The translations under genes were made by a program, and so were the position numbers. Shown here one piece after another: positions 38,928 through 49,451 of a stretch of 64,000 bases of DNA. Each line of letters opens with the position of its first letter. The stretch's first letter is position 1. This DNA is from Brevundimonas albigilva (GTDB taxonomy: Bacteria > Pseudomonadota > Alphaproteobacteria > Caulobacterales > Caulobacteraceae). The notes below the pieces were generated by a model. The model ran no database searches and was not told where the DNA came from. It saw nothing but the letters and a program-made list of their open reading frames with translations. Location: assembly GCF_023503965.1 (NCBI RefSeq), contig NZ_CP097298.1:1009001-1073000 (forward strand), written 5' to 3'.

Positions 38928-40025
38928 ATGGCTGCCAACAACACGCTCGCGATCATGTCGCCCGAACAGGGCCTGTCGCGCTATCTGACGGAAATCCGCA
39001 AGTTTCCGATGCTGACCAAGGACGAGGAGTTCATGCTCGCCAAGCGCTGGTCCGAGCATCAGGACCCCGAGGCCGCCCACCGTCTCGTCACCTCCCACCT
39101 GCGCCTGGTGGCCAAGATCGCCATGGGTTATCGCGGCTACGGCCTGCCGATCGGCGAGGTGATCTCCGAGGGCAACGTCGGCCTGATGCAGGCCGTCAAG
39201 AAATTCGATCCGGACAAGGGCTTCCGCCTGGCCACCTACGCCATGTGGTGGATCCGCGCCTCGATCCAGGAATACATCCTTCGCTCCTGGTCGCTGGTGA
39301 AGATGGGCACCACGGCGGCGCAGAAGAAGCTGTTCTTCAACCTGCGCAAGGCCAAGAGCCAGATCTCGGCCTTCGAGGAAGGCGACCTGCATCCCGAACA
39401 CCTGTCGGCCATCGCCACCAAGCTGGGCGTGTCGGAGCAGGAGGTCACCGACATGAACCGCCGCCTGGGCGGCGACGCCTCGCTGAACGCGCCGCTGCGC
39501 GCCGACGGCGAAAGCGAATGGCAGGACTGGCTGGCCGACGACACGGCCGTCTCGCAGGAAACCCAGCTCGCCGAGGACGAGGAAAAGGGCATCCGCATGG
39601 GCCTGCTCCAGGAAGCCATGGAAGAACTGACCGACCGCGAGAAGCACATCCTGACCGAGCGCCGCCTCAAGGACGACCCCGTCACGCTGGAGGAACTGGC
39701 CGGCCAGTACGGCGTCAGCCGCGAGCGCGTGCGTCAGATCGAGGTCCGCGCCTTCGAAAAGCTGCAGAAGGCCATGCGCGCGGCGGCCGAGGAACGGAAC
39801 TGGTCGACGCCTGACGGCGCGCGGGTCAGCCGGCCTGCTGGGCCGGCGCCTGCGTGCTTGGATTCAGCGACAGGATCGCGCCGACGGGCTGGGCCAGTCC
39901 GGCCTTGCTGGGCGTTCCGGACGCCAGATAGCTCTCCAGCGCCGCGGCGGCGATGGCCAGCTTGGCGTCGGCGGTCCGAACCGCCAGGCCTTTCAGCGTC
40001 GCCGCCTGTTGGCGAACGGCCCTGA
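38928..40025 (+). CDS. rpoH: Heat-shock sigma factor RpoH (sigma-32), with frameshifted tail
   Basis: Directs RNA polymerase to heat-shock promoters. Residues 1-290 are canonical: N-terminal LSRYLTEIRKFPMLTKDEEFMLAKRW, core-binding EGNVGLMQAVKKFDPDKGFRLATYAMWWIRASIQEYIL, the RpoH box region following it (QKKLFFNLRKAK), and region 4.2 EELAGQYGVSRERVRQIEVRAFEKLQ. As sequenced the frame runs on for 70 unrelated residues to 40025, over the convergent response regulator. One extra C near 39801 would end it as ERNLVDA with TGA at 39812-39814, giving 295 aa, the length recalled for Caulobacter RpoH. GGAGGG lies before the ATG. Confidence 0.95.
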   Translation: MAANNTLAIMSPEQGLSRYLTEIRKFPMLTKDEEFMLAKRWSEHQDPEAAHRLVTSHLRLVAKIAMGYRGYGLPIGEVISEGNVGLMQAVKKFDPDKGFRLATYAMWWIRASIQEYILRSWSLVKMGTTAAQKKLFFNLRKAKSQISAFEEGDLHPEHLSAIATKLGVSEQEVTDMNRRLGGDASLNAPLRADGESEWQDWLADDTAVSQETQLAEDEEKGIRMGLLQEAMEELTDREKHILTERRLKDDPVTLEELAGQYGVSRERVRQIEVRAFEKLQKAMRAAAEERNWSTPDGARVSRPAGPAPACLDSATGSRRRAGPVRPCWAFRTPDSSPAPRRRWPAWRRRSEPPGLSASPPVGERP

Positions 40026-40629
40026 CGGCCTGCATCGGGTCCTGGTCGAACTGGGTCATAGCCGCAACCAGGATGCGCGTCGCCTGGTCGCGCACGTCCA
40101 CCACGCTGCCGCCGTCGGTGTCGCCCCGCCGCTTCTTGGCCCCGCTGTATTCGCCCGAGTTGAACCGGCGCCGGTCCGGCCCGACGTAGCCGACCGCCTC
40201 CACCCACGGGCGCGGCTTCAGGGCGACGTTCTCGACCCGCTTGAACAGGTCGCCGGTCGTGAAGGGCTTTCTCAGGAACTCGTGCACGCCCGCATCGCGC
40301 GCGCCCCGGATCGTCGCGGCGGTGGCCTCGGCCGTGACCATGATGATCGGCGCGGTGCGGCACGTCATGTGCGAGCGGCGCACCTTGCGCGCCAGGCTTT
40401 CACCGCTCAGCGTCTGGCCCGAATATTCGGTGAAGATGACGCCGGGCTCCACGTCGCGGATCAGTTCCATCGCCAGGTCCTCGTCGCCCTCGACATAGAC
40501 CTCGCGCGCGCCGAAGCCCTTGATGATGTCGGTCATCAGGCGCGCGGCCGAAGCGTTGGGATCGACGACGACCACCCGCCGGACGACGGGCGCGATACGA
40601 CTCAGGGTCTTGGAGTCGGCGGTGAACAC
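39826..40629 (-). CDS. Response-regulator-like protein with a degenerate receiver domain
   Basis: 267 aa. Residues 18-135 form a CheY-like receiver: VVVVDPNASAARLM, IIMVTAEAT with the switch Thr99, and FLRKPFTTGDLF with conserved Lys121. The phospho-acceptor position is Glu68 (VIFTEYSG) in place of Asp, and the acidic pair is Asp-Pro, so it probably cannot be phosphorylated normally and may be locked in an active-like state (inference). The C-terminal 130 residues are helical and Ala/Gln-rich with no recognised output domain. Convergent with rpoH. Confidence 0.82.
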   Translation of the reverse strand: MFTADSKTLSRIAPVVRRVVVVDPNASAARLMTDIIKGFGAREVYVEGDEDLAMELIRDVEPGVIFTEYSGQTLSGESLARKVRRSHMTCRTAPIIMVTAEATAATIRGARDAGVHEFLRKPFTTGDLFKRVENVALKPRPWVEAVGYVGPDRRRFNSGEYSGAKKRRGDTDGGSVVDVRDQATRILVAAMTQFDQDPMQAVRAVRQQAATLKGLAVRTADAKLAIAAAALESYLASGTPSKAGLAQPVGAILSLNPSTQAPAQQAG

Positions 40630-40694
40630 GGTGTGGCTCCCTGGCTAGGGGATTCTCCTTAACCGCAACACCGTTAAGACCGGTTGAACGCCCC

Positions 40695-41990
<1,296 letters not shown>

Positions 41991-42053
41991 AGCCGTCTCT
42001 CCGCTGAATGCGGGCGCAGCCTATAGCCGGGGAATCGTCCGGTGTCTCCGTAA

Positions 42054-42228
42054 GATCCTCCCCCGCAAGGCGGGGAGGGGGACCACGAAGTGGTGGAGGG
42101 GGCGGACGCCGCACGGGCGTCGGAATGGGTGTCACGGACCTGTCGGTCAAACCGGGTCCGGTTCCGCCCCCTCCACCACCCTTCGGGCGGTCCCCCTCCC
42201 CGTTCCGCTCCGCTACTCGGGGGAGGAT
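42054..42228. repeat. GATCCTCCCC inverted-repeat element, copy 2
   Basis: Left end GATCCTCCCCCGC with the GGACCACGAAGTGGT hairpin; right end is the inverse, ending GGGGGAGGATT. The right arm overlaps the last codons and stop of serC, so the element supplies that stop codon. The central variable part contains the GCCGCAC start seen in copies 3, 5 and 6. Confidence 0.85.
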
Positions 42229-43379
42229 TGAAGCGCCGTCTCGAACGCCCATTCCAGCCAGGGCGTCGCGGCGACCACGTCCGACGTCTCGACCGTGCAT
42301 CCGCACCACAGCCTCAGGCCCGGCGGGGCGTTGCGGTGCGGCTCCATGTCGAACACCGCCCCCTCGCCTTCCAGCAGGGCCTTGAACCGCGTCACGAAGG
42401 CCTTCTGCGCCTTCTCGTCCAGCGCCGTCAGGCGCGGATCGACGAACTTCAGGCACACCGACGTCGTCGACCGGATTTCCGGACGCTCGGGCAGGAAGTC
42501 GATCCAGTCGGTCCTCTCCACCCATTCGGCCAGCGCCGCGGAGTTGGCGTCCGTCCGCCGGATCAATTCCGCCAAGCCTCCAACCGACCGCGCCCACTCC
42601 AGCGCGTCGATCCAGTCCTCGATGGTCAGGATCGAGAAGGTGTTGATCGCTGCGCCGTCCGCCAGCGACCGGTCGAACCGGCCCTTGCCGTCGGTGATCC
42701 GCAGCACCTTGGGGATCGCCCGCTCGGGCCGGTAGCTGTCCAGCCGCTCCACCGCGCGCGGCGACAGCGCCATCACCCCGATCCCCGCCTCGCCGCCCAG
42801 CGCCTTCTGGAAGCTGAAGGTCACGACATCCAGCTTATCCCACGGCAGCGGCATGGCGAAGGCCGCCGAGGTCGCGTCGCAGATCGCCAGCCCCTGACGG
42901 TCGTCCGCGATCCAGTCCCCGTCCGGCACGCGCACGCCCGAGGTCGTGCCGTTCCACGGAAACACCACGTCCCTGGACCAGTCGACCTTCGACAGGTCCG
43001 GCAGCTCGCCCCACGGCGCCGTCAGGGCCTCGGGCTCCAGCCCCAGGTGGTCCTTCACGTCCGCCAGCCAGGTCAGGCCGAAGTTCTCGAACGCGACCAC
43101 CTGCGCCGGCCGCGCGCCCAGCATCCCCCACAGGGCCGCCTCGACCGCCCCCGTGTCGGACCCCGGCGTATAGAGCATCACATGGCTCTCAGGCACTTCC
43201 AGCACCTCGCGCGTCAGCCGCAGCCCGTGCGCGAACCGCTCCACCACTTCCGGCGCGCGGATGCCGCGCCCCAGCAACCCATGCGGCAGGCCCGCCAGGC
43301 TGTACCCCGGCCGCTTCGCCGTCGGCCCGGACGAGAACCACGGCCGCTGGGGCCGGACATCGGGTTTCTGGATCGTCAT
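42213..43379 (-). CDS. serC: Phosphoserine aminotransferase
   Basis: PLP enzyme of serine synthesis, 388 aa, of the divergent alphaproteobacterial/archaeal-type branch (PWFSSGPTAKRPGYSLAGL at the N-terminus; the PLP lysine in VVTFSFQKALGGEAGIGVMALSP). It starts 5 bases after the DnaJ-like gene. The last residues (QSSPE) and stop come from the adjoining repeat. No serA follows, although serC and serA are often neighbours in this group. Confidence 0.9.
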   Translation of the reverse strand: MTIQKPDVRPQRPWFSSGPTAKRPGYSLAGLPHGLLGRGIRAPEVVERFAHGLRLTREVLEVPESHVMLYTPGSDTGAVEAALWGMLGARPAQVVAFENFGLTWLADVKDHLGLEPEALTAPWGELPDLSKVDWSRDVVFPWNGTTSGVRVPDGDWIADDRQGLAICDATSAAFAMPLPWDKLDVVTFSFQKALGGEAGIGVMALSPRAVERLDSYRPERAIPKVLRITDGKGRFDRSLADGAAINTFSILTIEDWIDALEWARSVGGLAELIRRTDANSAALAEWVERTDWIDFLPERPEIRSTTSVCLKFVDPRLTALDEKAQKAFVTRFKALLEGEGAVFDMEPHRNAPPGLRLWCGCTVETSDVVAATPWLEWAFETALQSSPE

Positions 43380-43384
43380 GGGGT

Positions 43385-44329
43385 TCAGCGTCCGGGCGTA
43401 TAGGGCCGCTTGGCCCGCCAGTCCTCGGCGAAGGCCCTCAGCGTCTCGTCCTGCTCGTCCGGCAGTGTGACCACCAGCTTGGCCAGCAGGTCGCCGCGCT
43501 TGCCGCCCGCGAACGCCCCGCGTCCCTTCAGCCGCAGCACCTGGCCCGAGTTCGAGCCCTTGGGCACGGTCATCTGCACCACGCCCTCGGGCGTCGGCAC
43601 CCGGACCTTGCCGCCCAGAACCGCATCGGGGACCGACACCGGCAGGTCCATCGTCAGGTCGGCGCCCTCGCGCCGATAGACGGGGTGCGCCTCGATCTTC
43701 AGCTCGATCAGGGCGTCGCCATTCTCGGCCCCGCGCCCCGGCGCGCCCTGGCCGCGCAGACGGATCACCTGCCCGTCGGACGCGCCCTTGGGGATGGTCA
43801 CGTCCAGCGTCCGCCCGTCCGAGAACTGGATGCGCCGCGTCGCGCCCGCGATGGCGTCCTCCAGGCTGATCTCCAGCGTGGCCTTCACGTCCTGCCCGCG
43901 CGCGGTGAAGTCGCGCGCCCCGCGCTGACGCCCCGCCCCGCCGAACATCCCGAACAGTTCGTCCAGGTCGATGCCCTCGAAGTTGGCGCGCCCGCCCGGC
44001 CCGCCGGTGTGGCTGAAGCCGCCGGGTCCCCCGCCCATGCCGCCGCCCATGCCTTGCCCGAACGGATTGCCGCCGCGCCCGCCGCCGAAGCCGCGGAACT
44101 GTTCGTTGCCCTCGGCGTCGATCTGGCCCGCGTCGAACTTCTTGCGCTTCTCGGCGTCGCCCAGGATGTCGAACGCCGCCGTCACCCGCTTGAACTTTTC
44201 CTCGGTGATCTTGTCGCCGGGGTTCTTGTCGGGATGCAGTTCCTTGGCCAGCTTGCGGAAGGCCTTCTTGATCTCGTCCGCGCTCGCCCCTCTCGAAACG
44301 CCCAGTTCCTTGTAGGGATCGCTCGCCAC
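43385..44329 (-). CDS. DnaJ-like co-chaperone, CbpA type
   Basis: 314 aa. J-domain at residues 3-70 (DPYKELGVSRGASADEIKKAFRKLAKELHPDKNPGD) with the essential HPD; a Gly/Phe/Met-rich linker; no zinc-finger cysteines; and two beta-sandwich substrate domains (VTIPKGASDGQVIRLRGQG; MTVPKGSNSGQVLRLKGRG). This is the CbpA/type B layout, so it should stimulate DnaK. GTG 44329 is used since the J-domain starts immediately after; an open extension to 44389 has no homology. Same operon as serC. Confidence 0.92.
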   Translation of the reverse strand: MASDPYKELGVSRGASADEIKKAFRKLAKELHPDKNPGDKITEEKFKRVTAAFDILGDAEKRKKFDAGQIDAEGNEQFRGFGGGRGGNPFGQGMGGGMGGGPGGFSHTGGPGGRANFEGIDLDELFGMFGGAGRQRGARDFTARGQDVKATLEISLEDAIAGATRRIQFSDGRTLDVTIPKGASDGQVIRLRGQGAPGRGAENGDALIELKIEAHPVYRREGADLTMDLPVSVPDAVLGGKVRVPTPEGVVQMTVPKGSNSGQVLRLKGRGAFAGGKRGDLLAKLVVTLPDEQDETLRAFAEDWRAKRPYTPGR

Positions 44330-44411
44330 GTCGTCTTCCGCTCCATGAAAATCCGCCTGTTCAGTTAGTCCATGCACCGCCCGGCGCAAAGGGCGGGCGC
44401 CGGCATAATCG

Positions 44412-47400
44412 TCAGTCCAGCGCGATTTCGGCGGGCTGGCCCCAGCCGAAGCCCTCGCCCCATTGGCGCACCCGCGCGCGCGCCCCGCCGCCGCCCGCGA
44501 AATCCTCGGCCCGCATCGCCGCCGTATAGGCCGCCTGCGGCTGCATCGTCTCGAACGACCGGGCCGTCTCGCCCGCCTTCAGGATGTCGACGCGCCAGCG
44601 CGCGGCGTCCGGCGCCCCGACCTCGCCCTCCCAGCTGTCGCCATAGCGTCTCGCCCGCGCCGTCCAGGCCAGGCTCTGCCCGCCGGCCCCGTCGTCGCGC
44701 GCCGTCAGGCCGGCGGGCCGCCACGGCCGGTGATGCAGTCCACGCGGCATGAACAGGGTCTGTGCGAACCCGGCCTCGCCCGGCGGCTGGCCGCTCGGCC
44801 CCGTGCGGCAGACCAGCGGCAGGCCCCGCTCCTCGCGGCCGAACCGCGCCCGCGCGACGCCGGCGTTCAGAAACACCACGATCGCGCCCCGCGCCGCGCC
44901 GGCCGCCCGCTCGGCCTCCGTGCCCTGCTGCCCCCGCAGCAGGCCGCACAGCCGCCACAGCCCCGCCCCCTCCAGCGTCGCGCCCTCCAGCGTCGCCTGC
45001 CGGAACTGGATCAGCTCCCAGCCTTCCCCCGCCTCGACCGCGACCAGGTTCGCCCCGGCCAGGACCGCAGCCTCCGCCGCGCTTTCGGGCGCCGCGCCCT
45101 CCACCGCGACCCGCAGGCTGTTGGCCTCGTCCCAGCGATAGACCACGCCCGGCGCCAGCGGCTCGACCAGGCGCCCGACCGCGACCGGCGTCTCCACGGT
45201 CGCCCGCACCGTCAGCGCCGTGACGGAGGGCCCCGCGTGCAGCCGCATCGGCCGCCAAGGCTCGACCGCCACGGCGGCCAGCGGCCGGTCGTCGTCCTCG
45301 AACCCGACCAGGGGCGGCAGGTCCAGCAGGCGCACGAACGGCGCGCCCGCCACGGCCGGCGGCTCGCCCGGCGTCCAGCCTCCCGGCGCTCCGCCCGGCG
45401 CCGCGCCGTCCCCCAGCCGGACCAGCCGCGCGGTCGGCGTCTCGTCGGCGCCGATCCGCTCCACCCGCCAGACGCCCGCGCGGCCCTCCACCGCCACCAC
45501 GTCCCCCGGCTCCAGCCGCATCCGCCCCAGCGGGTCCAGCGCCAGCGCCAGCGCGTCCTCGCCTTCCGCCTGCAGCAGCCGCGTCGCGACCGCCTGCGCC
45601 AGATCCCCCGCGCAGACGACGGGCAGGTCCAGGTCGCGCCCGCCCTCCTCGCCGTCGTCGTCGGTCCGCACGGTCGCCGTCCCGGTCTGATAGTCCGCCG
45701 TCTCGTCGATGAAGCGCACCCGCGCCGCCGTCGCCCGGGGCTCCAGCCGCCGCTCGGCCCGCATCGACGCCCCGTCGTCAGGCAGGGCCAGGTCCTCCAG
45801 CGCGATCTCCGCGCCCGCCGCCTCGCGCCCGACCACGGCCACCCGCCCGTCCCGCTCGGCCGCGATCACATCGAAGGCGGTCAGCAGGGGCGCCAGCGCC
45901 TCGCGCGCCCGCATGGGCCGGTCGATGACATAGCCTGACGCCGCCCCCTCCACGCCGGTCACGGTGAAGTCCTCCACCCCGCCGCGCCTCAGCACCGCCG
46001 CGATCAGGTCCGCCCCCGCCCCGACCAGCCGCCCGTTCAGCCAGTGGCCCGCATTCCAGGCCGAGGCGTCGGCCCACACCGCGTCCAGCGCCGGAAACGC
46101 CGGATAGGGCCGCGCGTCCCAGCACCACAGGTCCGCCGCCTCCAGCATCCGCCCGTCGTAAAGGCCCGACTCCGGATTGTTCTCCGCCCGGGCGTAGTGT
46201 CCCAGGATCGCCTCCAGCGCCCGCCGCTGGGCCGTGTCGTCGCGCCCGCCGTCCGAGTGCGGCGGCAGGGCGTTCTCGCTGCTCTTGGGGTCCTGGAACA
46301 GGTTGGGCGCGTTCGGCCCCCGGTCCACCGCCGCGCAGCCGACTTCCGTCAGCCGGATCGGCTTCATCCGGGGAACCCAGGCCGTCGGCGTCGCCGCCCG
46401 CACCCCGCCCGGCCGGTCGTGATGCGGATTGGACCACCAGCCGAACAGGTCCTTGGGCCGGAACAGCCAGTGCTCGCCGTGCGCCGTGTCGAGGATGGGG
46501 GTCCGGACCTGCGCCGCCCGGTCCGCCGCGTCGGCGTAGAACCAGTCGAAGCCTTCGCCGCCCGCGACGCCGGCCGCCAGATAGGCGGGGTCGTTCTTCC
46601 CGGCCCAGGTCTCGCCGTCCAGCCCGCCCGCGCCCTCGCGCCAGTCGCTCAGCGGCGGATACCAGTCGATGCCGACGTAATCGATGTTCGCATCGGCCCA
46701 CAGCGGGTCCAGGTGGAAGATCGCCTCACCGCCCGCCTGTCGCCCGAAATATTCCGACCAATCCGCCGCATAGGACAGCTTGACCCCCGGCCCGACGATC
46801 CCCCGGCACTCGCCCGCCAGCGCCTTGAACTGCGCCACCGCCGGAAACCCGCCGTCCTGATCGCGCGTCCAGGTCACGCCCCGCATCTCCGATCCGATCA
46901 GCAGGCCGTGCGCCCCCGTCTGGGCCGCCAGCGTCGCATAGTGGCGCGCCATCCGCCTCAGGCCCCAGCCGTCGGCCGCCCCGAACAGGGCCTCGATCTG
47001 CCCGGCCGCCTCGGCCCCGTCGTCACCCGCGATCCGCCCCCGCCACGGATAGCCGGGCGCGTCCATGAAGACGAACGGATACAGCGTCACCTCCAGCCCC
47101 CGCGACTTCAGCAGTCGGATCGCCTGGCGCACCGTCTCGTCCGACGGCGTGCCGCCATAGGCCGGCCGGCCGTCCACCGTGCTGATCAGATGCGCGTTGC
47201 TTCGGTCCAGCCCCGCCACCGACCAGCTCAGCGGCTCGGTCGGCTTGTCGCGCCGCTCCACACCGGGCCTGACCTCGCACTCTCCGGCGCGCAGGCTGGT
47301 CCCGAACCAGCCGACCACCAGGCTGACCCGCTTCAGGTTCGGCGCTTGGGCCAGCAGCTGGTCCAGCGACACCGCCAGGTCCGGCCGCCCCTCCGAATGG

Positions 47401-48107
47401 TGCACGTTCTCGCTGGCCGTGCGCGTCAGCCCCTCGCGTCGCGTCACCGGCTCGGTCGCCAGTACGAACTCGCCGGCGCCAGGGATCAGGCAGACCCCCT
47501 CCATCAGCTCCTCCAGCCCCGGCGTCAGGCCCGGCGCGCGGCGGAACACCTCAAAGCTCAGCTGCGGCGGCCGGTTCCCGAACGGCCCCAGCGGCAGGTC
47601 CTCGAACACCACATAGGCCGTCCCGCGATAAGCCGGCGCGGCGCCCGCACCCTCCACCGCCTCGATCAGCGGATCGGGCGTCTGGTCCTCGGTCCCGCGA
47701 TACAGCCGCATGGCGATCCCGGCCGTGGCCAGCGGCTTGCCGTCGGCCCACACCCGCCCGATCCCGTCGATCGGCCCCTCGCACAGGGCCACGGCGAAGC
47801 TCAGCGAATAGTCGTAGTCGACCGACCTGGGCCCGCCCTTGCCCCCGCCGCTCTCGTTTCTCCGCTCCAGGAACCGCGCGGCCCAGACGATCTGCCCCGT
47901 CACGCGCGCCCGGCCGAAGACGCAGGCCATCGGCGCCCCCTCGGCCGTCCCCTGGACCTTCAGCCCCTCCAGCCTCGGCCCCTCTCGCGCCGGCTCCAGC
48001 GCGCCGATCAGGCCGTTGTCGACGACCCGCCCCAGCGCCCCGCCGACGATCCGCCCGAGCCCGCCGCCGACCAGTCCCCCCAGCCCGCCCAGAACCACCT
48101 GCGCCAT
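44412..48107 (-). CDS. GTA gp15: host-specificity / TIM-barrel tail tip protein
   Basis: 1231 aa, the largest GTA protein, at the tail tip. N-terminus is a Gly-rich hydrophobic stretch (MAQVVLGGLGGLVGGGLGRIVGG); a central glycoside-hydrolase-like TIM barrel (residues about 380-720) includes VGIDWYPPLSDWREG, HGEHWLFRPKDLFGWWSNPHHDR and MKPIRLTEVGC; the remainder is the phage-tail baseplate-like part ending in fibronectin-like sequence. Matches RcGTA gp15 (rcc01698) in layout. Last gene of the leftward GTA operon. Confidence 0.93.
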   Translation of the reverse strand: MAQVVLGGLGGLVGGGLGRIVGGALGRVVDNGLIGALEPAREGPRLEGLKVQGTAEGAPMACVFGRARVTGQIVWAARFLERRNESGGGKGGPRSVDYDYSLSFAVALCEGPIDGIGRVWADGKPLATAGIAMRLYRGTEDQTPDPLIEAVEGAGAAPAYRGTAYVVFEDLPLGPFGNRPPQLSFEVFRRAPGLTPGLEELMEGVCLIPGAGEFVLATEPVTRREGLTRTASENVHHSEGRPDLAVSLDQLLAQAPNLKRVSLVVGWFGTSLRAGECEVRPGVERRDKPTEPLSWSVAGLDRSNAHLISTVDGRPAYGGTPSDETVRQAIRLLKSRGLEVTLYPFVFMDAPGYPWRGRIAGDDGAEAAGQIEALFGAADGWGLRRMARHYATLAAQTGAHGLLIGSEMRGVTWTRDQDGGFPAVAQFKALAGECRGIVGPGVKLSYAADWSEYFGRQAGGEAIFHLDPLWADANIDYVGIDWYPPLSDWREGAGGLDGETWAGKNDPAYLAAGVAGGEGFDWFYADAADRAAQVRTPILDTAHGEHWLFRPKDLFGWWSNPHHDRPGGVRAATPTAWVPRMKPIRLTEVGCAAVDRGPNAPNLFQDPKSSENALPPHSDGGRDDTAQRRALEAILGHYARAENNPESGLYDGRMLEAADLWCWDARPYPAFPALDAVWADASAWNAGHWLNGRLVGAGADLIAAVLRRGGVEDFTVTGVEGAASGYVIDRPMRAREALAPLLTAFDVIAAERDGRVAVVGREAAGAEIALEDLALPDDGASMRAERRLEPRATAARVRFIDETADYQTGTATVRTDDDGEEGGRDLDLPVVCAGDLAQAVATRLLQAEGEDALALALDPLGRMRLEPGDVVAVEGRAGVWRVERIGADETPTARLVRLGDGAAPGGAPGGWTPGEPPAVAGAPFVRLLDLPPLVGFEDDDRPLAAVAVEPWRPMRLHAGPSVTALTVRATVETPVAVGRLVEPLAPGVVYRWDEANSLRVAVEGAAPESAAEAAVLAGANLVAVEAGEGWELIQFRQATLEGATLEGAGLWRLCGLLRGQQGTEAERAAGAARGAIVVFLNAGVARARFGREERGLPLVCRTGPSGQPPGEAGFAQTLFMPRGLHHRPWRPAGLTARDDGAGGQSLAWTARARRYGDSWEGEVGAPDAARWRVDILKAGETARSFETMQPQAAYTAAMRAEDFAGGGGARARVRQWGEGFGWGQPAEIALD

Positions 48108-48110
48108 TCG

Positions 48111-48722
48111 CTACTCCCCGGAAACCGAAACACCGCCGCCAGACGCCGCCGCCACCACGGCCCCATCCAGCTCTCGACCACCGACCGGCCCCAATAGGCG
48201 TGGATCATCCGCGGCTCCGGCCCTTCCAGATCGCTCAGGATCGCGCAGTGCTTGACCGCCGCCCCCTCCGCCATGCGGAACAGCAGCACGTCCCCCGCCG
48301 CATCTCTCCGACCGGAACCGCCTCCAGCCACCGCCCCGCCGCCGCCAGCAGCGTCTCCTCGCCCCCGACCTCGGCCCAGTCGGCGGCATAGGCGGGCGCG
48401 CGCTCAGGCTCCTCGCCCACCACCTCGCGCCACACCCCCCGCACCAGGCCCAGGCAGTCCGCCCCCGCCCCCTTCACGCTGGCCTGATGCCGATACGGCG
48501 TCCCCAGCCACCCCCGCGCGGCGGCGACGACCGCACAGCCCTCTCCCTCCCCCTGCGGGGGAGGGTCGAGCGCAGCGAGACCGGGTGGGGAGGGCCAGGC
48601 GACACACCTCCGCCCTTTCGGACCTGACCCAATCGTGAGGCTTTGCCTTGCCGTCCCCACCCCGTCGCTCCGCGACGACCCTCCCCCGCGGGGGAGGGAG
48701 AAACCTCGTCCGCGTCCCTCAT
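48111..48722 (-). pseudogene. GTA gp14: NlpC/P60 cell-wall peptidase, broken by frameshifts and carrying a repeat near its start
   Basis: The recognisable domain (VVAAARGWLGTPYRHQASVKGAGADCLGLVRGVW, catalytic Cys in GADCLGL) starts near 48540. The end lies in another frame (GDVLLFRMAEGAAVKHCAILSDLEGPEPRMIHAYWGRSVVESW). One extra base near 48315 and one near 48118 would give an ending VFRFPGE with TAG at 48111-48113, just before gp15. The likely ATG (48722, overlapping the gp13 stop) is separated from the domain by a palindromic element at 48541-48705. Frame across the element cannot be settled from this sequence. Confidence 0.75.
48541..48705. repeat. CTCCCTCCCC inverted-repeat element, copy B1, at the gp13/gp14 junction
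   Basis: Ends CTCTCCCTCCCC and GGGGAGGGAG, with conserved inner blocks GAGACCGGGTGGGGAGGGC and its inverse. Related in plan (two GC-rich arms, variable middle) but not in detail to the GATCCTCCCC family. It has no stop codon in the gp13/gp14 reading frame, so the two genes read as one open frame here. Confidence 0.8.
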
Positions 48723-49370
48723 CGCCGGCTCCCCCGTCGTTGCGCCCGCCGCTCGCCGGATAGGCCGTCAGGAAGTCGTCGCCGGGCACGTCGGGAAAGC
48801 CCCGGAAATTTCGCCCGTTTCCGAACGTCTCCACGCAGGTCTCCCAGCGCTTGTCGCAGGTCGCGCCCGGGAACAGCGCTCGGTCCGCCCCGCACCGCCC
48901 GTCGCCCAGGCGCGCGTCGCACATCCGCCCGTAGGTCCGCCCCACGACCCGCTCCAGCTGCGCCAGCGGCCCTTCCAGCTCGGCGGTGAACCGACCGTCC
49001 TCGCGGCTGATCCGCGCCAGCCGCCCGGCCCACAGCCGCACCCTCAGGTCCGGCCGGCTCCAGTCGACCCGCCACAGTTCGACCGACGCCTGGTCGTACA
49101 GGCCCGCCTCGATGTCCGCCTCGCTCAGGACCGCGTCGTCCAGCACCCCGGCCGCCGTCATCGACCCCGCCGCCAGCCCGACCGCGGTCTCCTCGGCCCC
49201 CGCCGTCCAGCCGCTGGCCGCCCGGCACGTCAGCCCGTCCATCGTCAGGTCGCGGTCATGGTCTGTGAACCCCGTCACGACCCCGTCCGCCCGCGCCAGC
49301 GCCCCGCATGGCACAGCGTCGCCGCCCCGCTTTCGATGCGGGCGGCCAGTTCCTCGGATATGTCTCTCAT
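48719..49370 (-). pseudogene. GTA gp13 (DUF2163 phage tail protein), frameshifted
   Basis: Tail hub/iron-sulfur-type protein of the DUF2163 family. It begins MRDISEELAARIESGAATLCHA at 49370; then the frame changes (one base missing near 49303) and continues ALARADGVVTGFTDHDRDLTMDGLTC. The cysteine motif region GRMCDARLGDGRCGADRALFPGATCDKRWETCVE and the end FRGFPDVPGDDFLTAYP are typical. One extra G in the run at about 48730 would end it NDGGSRR with TGA at 48719-48721. Confidence 0.82.
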
Positions 49371-49376
49371 CTCAAT

Positions 49377-49443
49377 CCTCTCCCTCCCCGCGCCGGGGAG
49401 GGTGGTCGCGCAGCGACCGGGTGGGGCGGGCCAGGCGACACGC
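49377..49443. repeat. CTCCCTCCCC half element, copy B2
   Basis: One arm only: CTCCCTCCCC, GGGGAGGGTGGTCGCGCAG, GACCGGGTGGGGCGGGC, filling the gap between gp12 and gp13. No inverted partner follows before the gp12 stop. Confidence 0.7.
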
Positions 49444-49451
49444 CGCCATCC

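Noticed and set aside
39815..40025. 70-residue C-terminal extension of RpoH as a new domain
   Set aside because: It begins exactly where adding one base restores the normal RpoH ending, and it overlaps the convergent regulator gene; best explained by a missing base.
44463..48197. Plus-strand frames of 491 and 717 codons opposite GTA gp15
   Set aside because: Arg/Pro/His-rich shadow sequence; gp15 on the minus strand has clear homology.
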